This document shows, piece by piece, positions 31,531 through 43,064 of a stretch of DNA of 64,000 nucleotides. The translations under genes were made by a program, and so were the position numbers. How positions within the stretch are numbered: position 1 is the stretch's first letter; each line of letters starts with the position of its first letter. Source of the stretch: Hirudinaria manillensis (lineage: Eukaryota; Annelida; Clitellata; Hirudinida; Hirudinidae). Below the pieces are notes generated by a model that had not been told where the DNA came from, searched no databases, and saw only the letters and a program-made list of their open reading frames with translations. Location of the stretch: the NCBI GenBank assembly GCA_034509925.1, contig CM067536.1:3582501-3646500 (forward strand). The letters run 5' to 3'.

Positions 31531-34500
31531 ATATACAAACTAGATTATTAAAAAGTTGTAGACCAACGTTTTGTAACATTTTAAAAATATGGATAATATG
31601 TGCAATATTATATCAAAGTATCATCAATAAACCTTCATATTTAGAGCACACATATGATCCGAATGAGTTGACACATAATTCCTCTTCGTTAGGGCAATAT
31701 GCTGACGTACATTCGTCAATATCTTTGAAGGAATAGGAGTAAGAGCATTAGCAAATCGCTAATGTTGTAAGTTGTAATAAACTAATTATTACATTTATTT
31801 AATTATATCTTAATTAGCATTAACGAAGTATCAAAGTTGTCTACAGTTATTCCAAACCTTCGCAGTTGTGATATAAAGAACGACTCGAGAATCCATTTTT
31901 ACACGCACATTCGATGATAGTGGATCCTCTGACCTTTAATTCCACGCATTTGTGTCCGCCACAGTAACCGTTAAACACGCTACAATCTTAAAGTCACAAA
32001 ATTATTCGTCAGATCGTCTTCTACTCAACATTTCTTTTAAATCTGAAGTGATATCGGGCAGCCCACTAAATATTTGTTGGGATTAACCTTTCAGTTAATT
32101 TCAGATATAAAACGAAATCGTATAACTCGGTTAGAAAATGCATAAAAGCAACGAACCTCTCTGATTACATTTGGAACCTTTCCATCCCGGTTTACATTTG
32201 CTCATTAAACAATACCCATACACATCAGTCTTCTTTTCACAATGAAAAATTTTGTCATAAGTCAATCCTAAGCCCGGTGCATGATTCACTGAATAAGAAC
32301 TGATTCATTAAATCAGGGATTTGTGCGACAATTTATTTTTTTTTGTATTAGACCTGAATAGATACTATTTTTCGATTTACTTCCACAGTATTCTTTTTCA
32401 TTCCCTTCACAAGGACTCTCACATGCGGTGTCGACCACTGATCCATGTTTTCCAAAACTATTCCCGCATAAACAATGGTTACCAAACTGAGTAAGAATTA
32501 ATTTTATTTAACTTTTTTGTCATCTTTTGTGTCCTGGTCTTTAGAATCTAAATAATAACGTCTATTCCTATAATGCACTCAAAAATGGATCTTCAGCTTG
32601 TTTTTCAAGTCATGACTTGATAATCCTCAATTTGGCAGTCGCTAACCGAATTAAATTTAATTCATGGTTTGTAACTGATTTAGAAGGGAAATGAACCGAG
32701 TATAGACTAGCAATCGACAAAGGTAGACTTTTCGCTAGAGCAAAGAAGATTAATATATTTTAAATGTAAAATAAGATTATCCTTCTTCTCCCTTAAATCT
32801 GCTAGTCATTAGCAGCTAGTGGTTACAACCATGTTCAGAATGAGCTGACACGTACTATGTGCTTAATAGCGTCGTCAACTTATCACCTTAAAAAACAAAT
32901 CGAATAAGAAACATTGCCTAAACAAATAGGAAATCTGTGGGAAATCGTGTTGTATTTTCCTTTTAGTAAATAAATACAAACAAAATATAATAGAAACACA
33001 AACATAACATAATAGATGATAAGACATCAATCAGCTGAATGGTTTCTAGATAGGGTCAGGTTAGAGTTTGAGGGGGTTAGAAAGGCTTAATTTCATTAAG
33101 TTTAGGCATATTACTCAGACGGTTTTGGTAATTTCTTCTGATCCGACTTTAAAAAGTATGGATCATTTCGAGACCTTTACGCAGTTTGTTAATATTTAAA
33201 AAAGTATCCAAGTCGTGACTAAAAGAACAAGCCCCTAAAGACGGCAAGTTGGAAACAGCCGATTGCAGGCATCTATGTAAATATTTCGAAAAATGCTATC
33301 GAGTTGACTTCATTTTATTTTAATATATCATAAAAAAAATGGGGTGGCAAGAACATCATACATCTTTTTATAAATGTACATCCTCCTATCAGTTAAAAAA
33401 TTCTTAGCTCTTCCGGTTTAAAATGATAATATGTTCGTCTATATAAGTATTGGCATCTCTTGTCAACGTCCTATGAATATTCTCTTTGCTTCGAATCTCT
33501 AATTTCTGACGGCCCTAATCATAAAACTGACCATTACAGGGTGAGATACTTTCTTAAGTCCAGGTATTCTGTAACCGGCAGAACCGTCACTTTTAGAGAT
33601 ATCCAAGCCAAGCTTAGCTCAACAACAATCTTTAAACATCCTTCACAGTATCAATTCTAGAGATGCACTCCTTTGGGTAGTGTCCATTCATCAAAGAACC
33701 GTAAGTCCTAGTAGAAAGCGATTCGTGGGCATTACTAAGTTCTTGAATTGAAGTTGGTGGATTCATGTTGCTCCACCCTTTGTTTCAGAGCTGGAATCGG
33801 CTCTCCGATTCACCGGGTCAGTGATTTTACCGGGTCGGATTCTACGAATAGCCGGGTCAAAGCCATTGGGTTGGGTGACCAGCTTAAAAATCCGGTACAC
33901 CTTTGGTAACTTCAGTTTTTGATCTCTTTAGAAACGTAATTTAACTTCTTAATCACTGACTGCAGTTCATTCTTAACATCAAATAATTGGTCAAGAATCT
34001 CATATTCAGCAACTTTTAAGGGAAAGTTACCGGAAAGTTGTATATCACTTGCCAAGAAATGCCGCTTTAATAACAATGACAAGACAAATTTCTATATCTG
34101 CATGAAAATGACAAAACAAAGGAACTTCGTCGAAAACAACCGACAAGAATTTGGAATTGTGGAAGAAACATTTAGATTGTCCTGTGTATCCTCCTAATAG
34201 AACGTGAAAACTCTTCTTTATCCATCGCCATTTGTTTAGCTTTCTGGTATGAAGGCTGGATATCGAACACTATTCGAAGGTTAACATCAATTATTGTCCT
34301 AACAGCTGCTTGCATTAGTTCAGCCTTAACTTAGTTAAAATGGTTGCATTTCTTCTAACTAAAGAAGTAAATTTTTCCTAAGTTGTTCGAACAACGCTTG
34401 CTTTAATATTTGGTGCATCGAGAAAATATTAAAACAGCATGTTCAAGAAATTGCTTGTAATTATTTACAACAGAAAGAAAAAGTTGCTTAAAGTTGCTTC

Positions 34501-35652
34501 ATATGATCACAAATTATGTTCAATTAACTTTTAAACTCACCTGAGTTCCCGCATATGTGGCATTCCTCGATACGCATAGTTCAACACACGATTGGATTGT
34601 CATTGAAGGAATATACCTATCTAACATATTGAGATCTCTATCAGCGCCGTCTTTAAAGCATCCCATATAAGTCGGCAGCACTAATTTATTAAATAATTTA
34701 AGTATTATTTAAAAAACGAATTACATTAATGTGTTTGTGAAACTTGTCTAGAAATGTATTGTTCAATTGATTTTCGAATGTCGTTCAGAAAAACATCAAT
34801 ATACAAAATATTAATATTTTTATACCAATGTCATTAACAACGGTGGCTTCATTTGAAGTAATCAACAATACCTGTATAGACTGCGTAATTTTCTGATTTT
34901 TTACACCTCGAGGATGAAACCCTTCGGCCGAGTTTATTTCCACAAAAACAGCCACTCAATCCCTTCGGAAATTATATAAAAGTTAATTTAAATAATAAAA
35001 TAATAATGCTTATTAAGCTTTAATTTTTTCTTCAATGTTTTTTTGTGCAAGCATTAATAATGCCACGATTAGCAAGGATTACCAAATCACAGACTTTTGA
35101 ACTGCCTAATCGACCAATGAATCGCGTTTGCGGGTTTACGGCGTTCCAAAAAATTAGAGAAATAATTAGTTCTTTATTATCATTCATAAATATAAAATCA
35201 CTGGTTAATCAAATTGATACAGGAATTATGCTTGCATATTTCTTGCGACAAATTAATTAACTCTCTACTTAATTACAGAAATTAGTAAGCTAACCTTAAA
35301 GCATAACCTTAGCCAAATTATTGTTTATAGGAACTTCAACTAAGTAATTTAGAATATTGTAATATACCAAACCTTCATTCCAGCGAAATAAAAATGTTTG
35401 TAGGTGCATTTAACAATGCACTCATTCAATGGAAGTTCAACATTTAAATCCGCAAGAAAGCGTTTGTAACACCCAATGTAGAGTTCTTCCCCAGGGTATG
35501 GCTCCCCTAAATTTTCAGCAAGTTTACAGAATGCAAATCCAAAATTTTATCTCTTAAATTATAAAAATCGAGAAAACAACTATTTCACCTGCTGACACGA
35601 AATAAAACATGAAGAAAGAAATTAAAATTCTTAGTGCCACGTGGGCATCCAT
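31526..35652 (-). CDS. Secreted WSC-WSC-EGF protein, gene C, ~308 aa
   Basis: Exons (minus): 35652-35589, 35506-35373, 34962-34872, 34680-34541, 32486-32354, 32288-32157, 31986-31858, 31722-31633, and a tentative last exon 31539-31526. The first eight have exactly the same lengths and phases as in A, B and D. Signal peptide MDAHVALRILISFFMFYFVS; WSC1 (YIGCYKRFLADLNVEL, CFCGNKLGRRVSS); WSC2 (YMGCFKDGADRDL, CLCGNSFGKHGS); EGF modules (YCLMSKCKPGWKGSKC, then DCSVFNGYCGGHKC, then DIDECTSAYCPNEEELC). The last exon seems to have been hit by SAP element copy 2: splicing at 31540 would add four residues and stop in the LTR. Introns 2-8 use GT donors, including after exon 5. Intron 4 is 2 kb and holds two dispersed repeats. 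Confidence 0.82.
33563..33775. repeat. Dispersed repeat in intron 4 of gene C, copy at 19104-19300
   Basis: Begins TCCAGGTATTCTGTAACCGG. Compared with the other copy it has a small GTGGGCATTACTAA insertion. Open reading through it is by chance. Confidence 0.8.
33785..33905. repeat. CGGGTCA-rich dispersed repeat, member 1
   Basis: Contains ACCGGGTCAGTGATTTTACC and further GGGTCGG/GGGTCAA runs. Related to 60770-60890 (same strand) and 47760-47960 (opposite strand). Confidence 0.6.
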
Positions 35653-35696
35653 GTTTGTTTTTAAATAAGTGATTGCAAATCTAATGATCTTGCTAC

Positions 35697-35726
35697 CTTT
35701 TATACAGTCCTTGCATTAGCCTTATC
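35697..35726 (-). promoter_or_regulatory. GATA + TATA core promoter of gene C
   Basis: GATAAGGC (35726-35719) followed by TATAAAAG (35704-35697) on the minus strand, 45 bases before the ATG. Confidence 0.65.
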
Positions 35727-37605
35727 AGCTTCTCATTGTAGTTGAGTCTAATATGAACCAAATGATAAAAGTAATCATTAACAGCATATTTATTTCTGGC
35801 TAAGCCTAAATAAATTGGAATATAAATTTCCATCAGTCCATTGTTTTTTAATGTTTTTTGAATGGAGAAGAATAAGAATTTTAAATCTACTTTCTTCTAA
35901 CTTGCGTTTGGTCGTTATAAAAAGATGATGCTATTACTTGTTCTTTGTTAGGCGACTGGATGAGAGATTAAATCTGGCACATGTTTTATCTTGGATTTCC
36001 GGAGTAAGGAAATAGGGTTACGACAGGGTCTGAGTAGGATTAGATTATATTAATCTGGTTGTGTTAGCTAATAAAAATCCAGAAAGTGGTAAAATCTTTT
36101 GCTTTGTATTTATACAACATCCCTTATTGGGCTAACAAAATTTGCAGTTGTTAGAAACTGCACCATCTGATTAAGTTCATGGTAGGGTAAAATCGCTTAA
36201 TATAATGCGAGATTTTTTTTAATACTTTGGTAAGGATTATCTTTTGGAAAACTAATATTTTAGCGCCATGTGCCTAGCGTCAGAGGCTCTCCTACACGTT
36301 TACGCTAGTACGAGATGGGTTGCGAACGTTACACACCACTGTTGCTTACACAATCGCGTGCAGAAACGCGCCCATCCGAGCCGAATACCACGCCGATCAT
36401 TTAAGCAACCAGAGGCGCTTTACAAAGGTGCAGGCTGGGTATCGAACACGACACTTAACGACTCAACGACTCAACGGCCTAAATCAGCATTCCAATCCGA
36501 ACCAGCGCCCCATGGTTATCTAGTATTATTGCATCTGTCCTAACATATTATTTAACCGGCCTAATGAAGCAACAAACCAACATTGACAAAGATATTTATC
36601 TCATTATCTATTTTGCGCCGGTTGAACTTAATGATAAGTGTATTTTGACAACCTCTAAATTTATCTGATATCATCATTTTCAGTCAATGTCTATGAAAGC
36701 ATTATTTATTCATTGTTTGTCCTGAAGAGATTACGTATATTAATCAAAAGCAAACTTACTCCTTACTCAAACTGAATAACTCTATGTTTTAAAGATAATT
36801 CAACGGAGTGGCAGATTCAGTTCAAAATTATTCAGAGTTTAGTCTATTCTAGTTTTTTGTGTGCTATTATATGACTTTATTATTTTATGCACCCGAGTTC
36901 GTGTTCGGGTTCGGTTGCGAGAGTTATAGTGAGCGCAGTTTGCGTGGTATGGCGATAGTGTCGTATGCGTGTTGTGTTGTAGGAAGAAGGAGAGAACAGG
37001 AAGGCAGAAAACTTGACCGACAGGAACACCCGCCTGATCAGCGGATGTGGCCCGGCCCCGGAGAACGTCAGAGGCTTAAAGAGCCGAAACGTTTGCAGAT
37101 GAGGATTCTTGTCGGCGCTCGTCCAGAATATTAATTTCCTTTTTAATTTCTATTATTTTATGGAGAGCGCTTTGATTTCTTTACGATTATTCTTTTCTTA
37201 ACTTGATTAACGTAAAAAAATTAACATAAATAAATAAAATAATACTGACTGATTAGCCAAATTTAAGCACATTCATATGTTTGTTTGAACATATAATCAT
37301 CGAATCATCATTGCATATTTTGAAATGAGGTTTCATGCGTTTTCTCCCATACCATACATTATATGTAAATCTTTATGAATTTATGAAAGATTTTAGAAAT
37401 TTTAAGGTAAAGGTAAATTAATTTTCTTGTTTTCCTAAATTGTTTCATAAAGATTAATCCCCGAAAATTACTAGTACCTGAGATTCACTTCTTTCTTCAG
37501 AATATCCTATTTCGCTCAAATACAATCTTAAACTATGAAAAAACTAGACTTAATTACAATTTATGGTAGTTTAAAGAGACTAAAGTCTAAAAAAGACAAA
37601 AAAAG

Positions 37606-37680
37606 GCTCCAGCCTGCATCATCACAAAGCGCCATTATAAGATGGCGATACCGATGCTTTGATATTAACAGTCTGGATGC
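37606..37680 (+). repeat. Short interspersed repeat, member 1 (SINE-like fragment)
   Basis: CCAGCCTGCATCATCACAAA, then GCGCCATTATAAGATGGCGA, repeated almost identically at 38905-38981. The text GCGCCATTATAAGATGGCG is itself an inverted repeat. Confidence 0.6.
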
Positions 37681-38886
37681 TCCAAAGACAAAAAAGCTCC
37701 TAACGGTATGCTAGTTTAACCCAATCGGGCTAAGGACTTTTTCCCAGGCTTCAGCCCAGTGAGGAGCGAGTCTGCAGTTACTCATGATTATGTTATGGTT
37801 GACTTTTTATTTAAGTTTTCCATTGTCGCGCATATTTATGACCGGATGGTGGATGTGTGGTGGACGTGGTTTCGAGAACTTTCTATGGTTCTTGATTGAT
37901 GGTTTCCTTGCATAGGGCATGCCGTGGTGGAATGTATATAAGGTGTGCACGGGGAATTTGGGGGAGTTGGAGTATATGCCCACATTTAGATTGTAGAGAC
38001 GTGCTTTGGTAGGGATTGGAAACCAATCGTTTGAGATTTCCTTCTGGAAATCGAGTGGAATGGATTGTAACATTCTTGGATGTTGTGATTTTTGTGATAC
38101 TTTAATGGAGGATTTTTATATGCGAATAAAAACGTATAATTTAATGAAAAATCGCTCTGATATTCTCTCATCTTCGAATTCGGCACGAATTCTAATTGGA
38201 GTTAGGAGCCTGACACGTTCCTCTTTCTTACTGACTTTTGGGTCGTCAGCAAATTTGGATAGTTTAGATAATATTCTATATGTTATTGTTTATTTGCCAT
38301 TCACCCTTATATTATTTTATTAAATTTTAAACTTTGTTTTAATTAAATTTTTGACATCTCGAATTTCATAGTTTATTTTACCAACAATAAATTTGCCTCA
38401 CATAAAAAGAAGATGAGTAGCGATGCAATTTATTCTAACAATTAACTCTTATATATAAAAGCAAATTTAGCAACAATAACAATAATATTATTAATAATAA
38501 AATTGGAATATTATAAATTGTGAATTGTTTAGAAGGCACGGGCATTACCAATGAATAATGTCAGCTGAAGTGAGCGATTATATGATCAACTTATTACTAA
38601 ATATTGTTGCCATTATTCCATACAGGGACAAAGTAAGGGCAAACAACAATTACAAACAAAGTATTAACTAATTGTTGTTTACTATGAATCTCGACGATAA
38701 CTGAAAATGAGTTTTTCTTGGAATCTCGAGTTAATTCAATTAGCTAATATTCAGGCATGTCGTGTTCTAAAACGTGGAAAAATATCTAAATTAGGCAAAG
38801 AAATTATAATATTTTATAAATACGGATAATCTATGTGACAGCCGAATAACTATTCTTTGTACGACTGTAAAGGACGCAGTTGCAAC

Positions 38887-38981
38887 GTGTCGTGTTCGAT
38901 AGCCAGCCTGCATCATCACAAAGCGCCATTATAAGATGGCGATACCATTTGCTTTGGTATTAACAATCTGGATGGCGCTGT
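38887..38981 (+). repeat. Short interspersed repeat, member 2, with B-box-like motif
   Basis: Longer member that also has GTGTCGTGTTCGATAGCCAG upstream. TGTTCGATAGCC resembles a pol III B box (GGTTCGANTCC). The same string is found on the minus strand at 36428-36452 and, more loosely, at 34248-34275. Confidence 0.5.
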
Positions 38982-39043
38982 ACATATGGCACTATATTAA
39001 ATGAAATATAAATATATATATGCATTGCACATGTAATATTACA

Positions 39044-42000
39044 TTAAAGTATCTCCAATTTAACTTCGTAATATTCAAAATAAATCGCTGAAAATTAAAT
39101 TATTAGACCGATGCTTTATAACATTTTAAAAATATTTATAGTATATCCAATATTACATCAAAGTCTCATAAATAAACCTTCATATCTAGAGCAAACATGG
39201 GAACCGTATGCGTTGACACAAGAATCCTCATCGTTTAAGCAATATGCTGTCAGACATTCATCAACATCTTTGTGTGGATCGGGAGTCAGAGCATTAGAGA
39301 AAGATTACAGTTGTATGTTATATTAAACTAATTACTAAATGTATTTAATTACGCACTAATTAACGTTAACAAAGTATAACAATTGTCCACATTTATTCCA
39401 AACCTTCGCAGTTGTGGAATAACGAATAACTTGTGAATCCCCTGCTACATAAACATTCGTTTATAGTGTTTCCTTTGAGAACTGTTTCCACGCATTTGTG
39501 TGCGCCACAGTGACCGTTCAACACTTTGCAATCTTAAAATTACAAAATTATTCGTTCAGCTTTTCCTCTACTCAACATTTCTTTTAAATATTAGTGACTG
39601 GCAGCCTACTAAATATTTCTTGTGACTAACCTTAAATCTTTTGATATTGTCTTTTTGATGGGATCATTAATTTTCAATTATTAAATGAGGTTCTAATACC
39701 TTTTTGAAGAGAGAAATACGTAAAGCAACGAACTTCTCTGTTCACATTTTGGACCTTGCCATCCCGGTTTACATTTGCCTTTCTTACAGTATCCCAAAAT
39801 ATCGTGCTCCATTTCGCAATGAAAAACTCTATCGAAAGTCAATCCTAATCCTTGTACGTGGGTGACTGAATGAGAAATGTTTTACTGAATTAGAGATTTT
39901 TAACGACAAATTATTTTTTTTGTGTGTAATAAACCTGAATAGACGCTATTTCTCGATCTAGCTCCACAGTTTTCACTTTCATTCTCGCTACAAGTTATGT
40001 TACATTCGGCATTATTCGCTCCTCCATATTTTCCAAAACGATTCCCGCATGCGCAGAGTTCACCTGCCTTGGTAAGAATGAATTTCTGAATGAGTCGTAC
40101 CTCAAATTCTTTTTCATCTTTTTATGATTGAATTATTAGGCGTGCCAACAAAAATTAAGAGTGCTTGCTATAGGTTACTGTTCTAATGCATATCATAGTT
40201 TAATGATAAGGAGTAAGCCTGCTATAAACTCAAAAATGAATCTTCAATTTGTTATTGAAGTCATAACTTAACAATCCTTAGGGTAGAGGTCGCTAATTGA
40301 ATTAAATTTAAGATATGGCTTGTGACTGATTTGGAAGGGAAATACAATTTGGAGTTGTCTTTTGCCTGTCGCTTATCAAGGTATCTATGAGTAAAAGGCA
40401 TTGTACGATTTAGTGTTGAACAATTTTAGTCTGAGATGCCGGTTTATTTGGGACCAATTGTGGTTTACCACCGGTATCTCAAAAATTTGTCCATGATCCC
40501 AAGATCATGTTTGGAAGAATAGATTAGGAGATGGTCTAATATGTACCGGAGGGGGCTCGCTGGCGATGCAATATATCGCACACGATTTAAAGGTTAATTA
40601 GATATTGCCCTAACATCCGCACCCAAGAGCGCCCTTCTGTTCAGATTTTTTCATCTCACCTAACTAAATAAGTAAATTAGTTCCTTTGATGACCAAATAA
40701 CGCTTGCTTTCACATTTGGCGCATCGAGCAAATGTTAAAACAGCCTGTTCAAGAAGTTGCTTTTAATTATTTGTATCAGAAACAAAATGTTTTACTGCTT
40801 AATTCATTCAAAAATTCTGCTCAATTAATCTTAAGATTCACCTGAGTTCCTGCAAACATAGTTTTCAACGATGAGCAGTGTTCAATGCACCGTTTGTTTG
40901 ACATTGGTGGATGCAATTGTGTAACTGCCATATCTCCCTTTAAAGGTGAGTCTTTAAAGCACCCCATATAAGTCGGCACCACTAAATAATTAAAACAATT
41001 AGGCATTGTTTAACAAAAAAAAATAATATCTTTGTGAATTATGTCCAGAAATTCGTTATTCAATCCTAAAATCCTACCGGGAAAGAATGGATCGATTTAC
41101 ATTTCTTTAGAAAGTTTTCATTTTTCAACAGTAAAATAATGAAATAATGAACAATGGAAAATGTGAATTTGCTACATTATTAGTTAAAATGACATAACGG
41201 AGTCTCAAAACTTAGATAAACTAGTTAGGTGGGATTAATCCTTACGAGAAACTAGAATTAGATTCTAGTACCTGTACATGTTCATCGGTACAGTAAAACT
41301 TGCCTATAGGGATAGCTAGAAAATAGTATCCCTATGGGTAGGTTGTCCCTTTTATCAGGTGTCTACATTAAACTAAAGTGAAATCTGTTCCTAGATAGAA
41401 CGTCCTTTAAGACAGGTTTTACCCTATTCTCGGGTGCCACGACTCACAAATTTTACTGTATAAGTACATAATATGTACTACATATCCACAAAGTAATATT
41501 TAGTCCATTATTCAATATTTTTCACCTCTAGGACTTAAAAAAAAATTAACTTCAGCAGTTTCCATTCTGCATCCTCCAATGTCGAAATATTTCGCAAAAA
41601 TTCGATCAAAGGATATTGACTTAATCAATAACGGGTATCATGAAAGTTAGCAGGTAATAGTTCCTCTTGTGAAATAAGTAGCTACTGAATGAAATCAGTC
41701 ATAAGCTCGAGGTATAATTTTCCTCTTTTTAGCTAGGTTCTTTCTTAATAAAAAATAAAAACACCCTTATCCAAACCTTATCATTAAACATTTCATTGCA
41801 TTGGCAGATGTATTTCCCCATGTTAAAGGAAAATGTCATCGTAGTACTATAGGAATGCTAATGGTTGTTAGTTCAGAAACTAGAGTTACTTTATCTAAAT
41901 AAGTTGACCATCAGCTGTTCAATTTATACTGGGTTCAGGCTTAAACAAACATCAAGTATATAAAATACCAATACTTTTCATATCACTGTCTTTATTGTCA

Positions 42001-43004
42001 TTAACAAAGGTGGAATCGTTTTGAGTGATCAACAATACCTGTGTAGACTGCGTAATGTAATACTTTTTTGCACAATGGGGATGAAACCCTTCGGCCGAGT
42101 TTATTTCCGCAGTAACAACCGCTCAGTCCCTTCGGAAATAAAACGAAAGTTGATTTGTAATTTTTATTAATGCTAATGCTAATTAATGATATCATAATTA
42201 TAATGATGTTAAGCTTGAACTTTAGGGTTTTTTGTACACGCAATATTAATGACCTTAATAGCAAGGAGTGACAAGCCGCAAATTATTTGTGCTTATGTAC
42301 CACGGAATTTAAAAACTTAACTTCTTAAAAGAATTATCTTTATACTATTTATATTATTTATAAAGCCCTACCTAATTTCAAAGCGATTTCACTACTCAAT
42401 TACAATAATGTATTATACTAGATTACACATTGGTCTTAGTATAAATTTGGATGCACATTCCATGAGAAATTAGTTAGAAATTACAAAGTCATACTCTAAA
42501 GTCATACCACAAATTTTAAGTCTTGAATTTTAAGACACTGCCTTAATCAAATTATTATTATTTAACAAATACATCAATTAAATAATTTAAAATAGTATAA
42601 TTTACCAAACCTTTATTCCAGCGAAATAAAAATTTTTGTAGGAGCATTTGATAATGCACTCTTTCCATGGAAGGTCAACATTGAAATCCGCCTGGAAGCG
42701 TTTGTAACATCCAACGTAGAGTTCCTCTCCAACGTATGGATGCTCTAAATTTTCAGCAGATTATTTGTATATAGAATGCGAAATTCGTTTATAATTACAA
42801 CAATGTATGCGGAATGTAATAGTTTGCAGAATAGATTAAGAATAGTTTATAGAATGTTTGAGCATAGTTTAATATAATGTTTATACAATGCAAAATAAAA
42901 AGCGCTTCAAATTCAGCTGAAAAACTAAAAATTATTTCACCTGCTGAGACGATACTAAACGTAAAGAAAGAAATGAAAATTCTTAATGCGACACGGGCAT
43001 CCAT
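39044..43004 (-). CDS. Secreted WSC-WSC-EGF protein, gene D, 318 aa
   Basis: Exons (minus): 43004-42941, 42744-42611, 42129-42039, 40981-40842, 40067-39935, 39865-39734, 39532-39404, 39267-39178, 39087-39044, giving 319 codons. Signal peptide MDARVALRIFISFFTFSIVS. WSC1 (YVGCYKRFQADFNVDL, CYCGNKLGRRVSS), WSC2 (YMGCFKDSPLKGDM, CACGNRFGKYGG), EGF modules (YCKKGKCKPGWQGPKC, NCKVLNGHCGAHKC, DVDECLTAYCLNDEDSC). The predicted C-terminal tail (AIYFEYYEVKLEIL) is acidic and aromatic, and differs from A/B (EKSILSE). Exon 6 ends AGAA|GTTCGT, which makes the first residue of the next module Asn instead of Asp. It is closest to C. Role inferred as for the paralogs. Confidence 0.85.
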
Positions 43005-43037
43005 GTTAGTTTTTTAAATAAACCATCTTGCTTCTTC

Positions 43038-43064
43038 TTATATAGTCCTAGCTTTCGCCTTATC
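43038..43064 (-). promoter_or_regulatory. GATA + TATA core promoter of gene D
   Basis: GATAAGGC (43064-43057) then TATATAA (43044-43038), 34 bases before the ATG. CTATATAA is the same as in A and B. Confidence 0.65.

Larger units (their letters stand above)
35727..39043. other. Intergenic region between genes C and D
   Basis: No convincing gene. It holds the conserved upstream block at 35983-36042, the interspersed block at 36602-36757, and tRNA-promoter-like short repeats at about 36428-36452, 37606-37680 and 38887-38981. A faint match to the A/B upstream end lies at about 37410-37545, and the C/D shared 3' flank at 38583-38772. Several 60-105-codon frames here lack any recognisable feature. 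Confidence 0.6.

Noticed and set aside
33460..33660. 66-codon frame in intron 4 of gene C
   Set aside because: It runs through the dispersed repeat shared with 19104-19300 and has no start context or domain; the other copy gives a different frame context.
36268..36543. 91-codon frame with Arg/His-rich sequence
   Set aside because: It crosses the B-box-like short repeat, which explains the composition; two frames are open at once.
40437..40490. GAGATGCCGGT...ACCGGTATCTC imperfect hairpin in intron 4 of gene D
   Set aside because: One mismatch in the arms, single occurrence and no flanking repeats, so not enough for a mobile element or RNA call.
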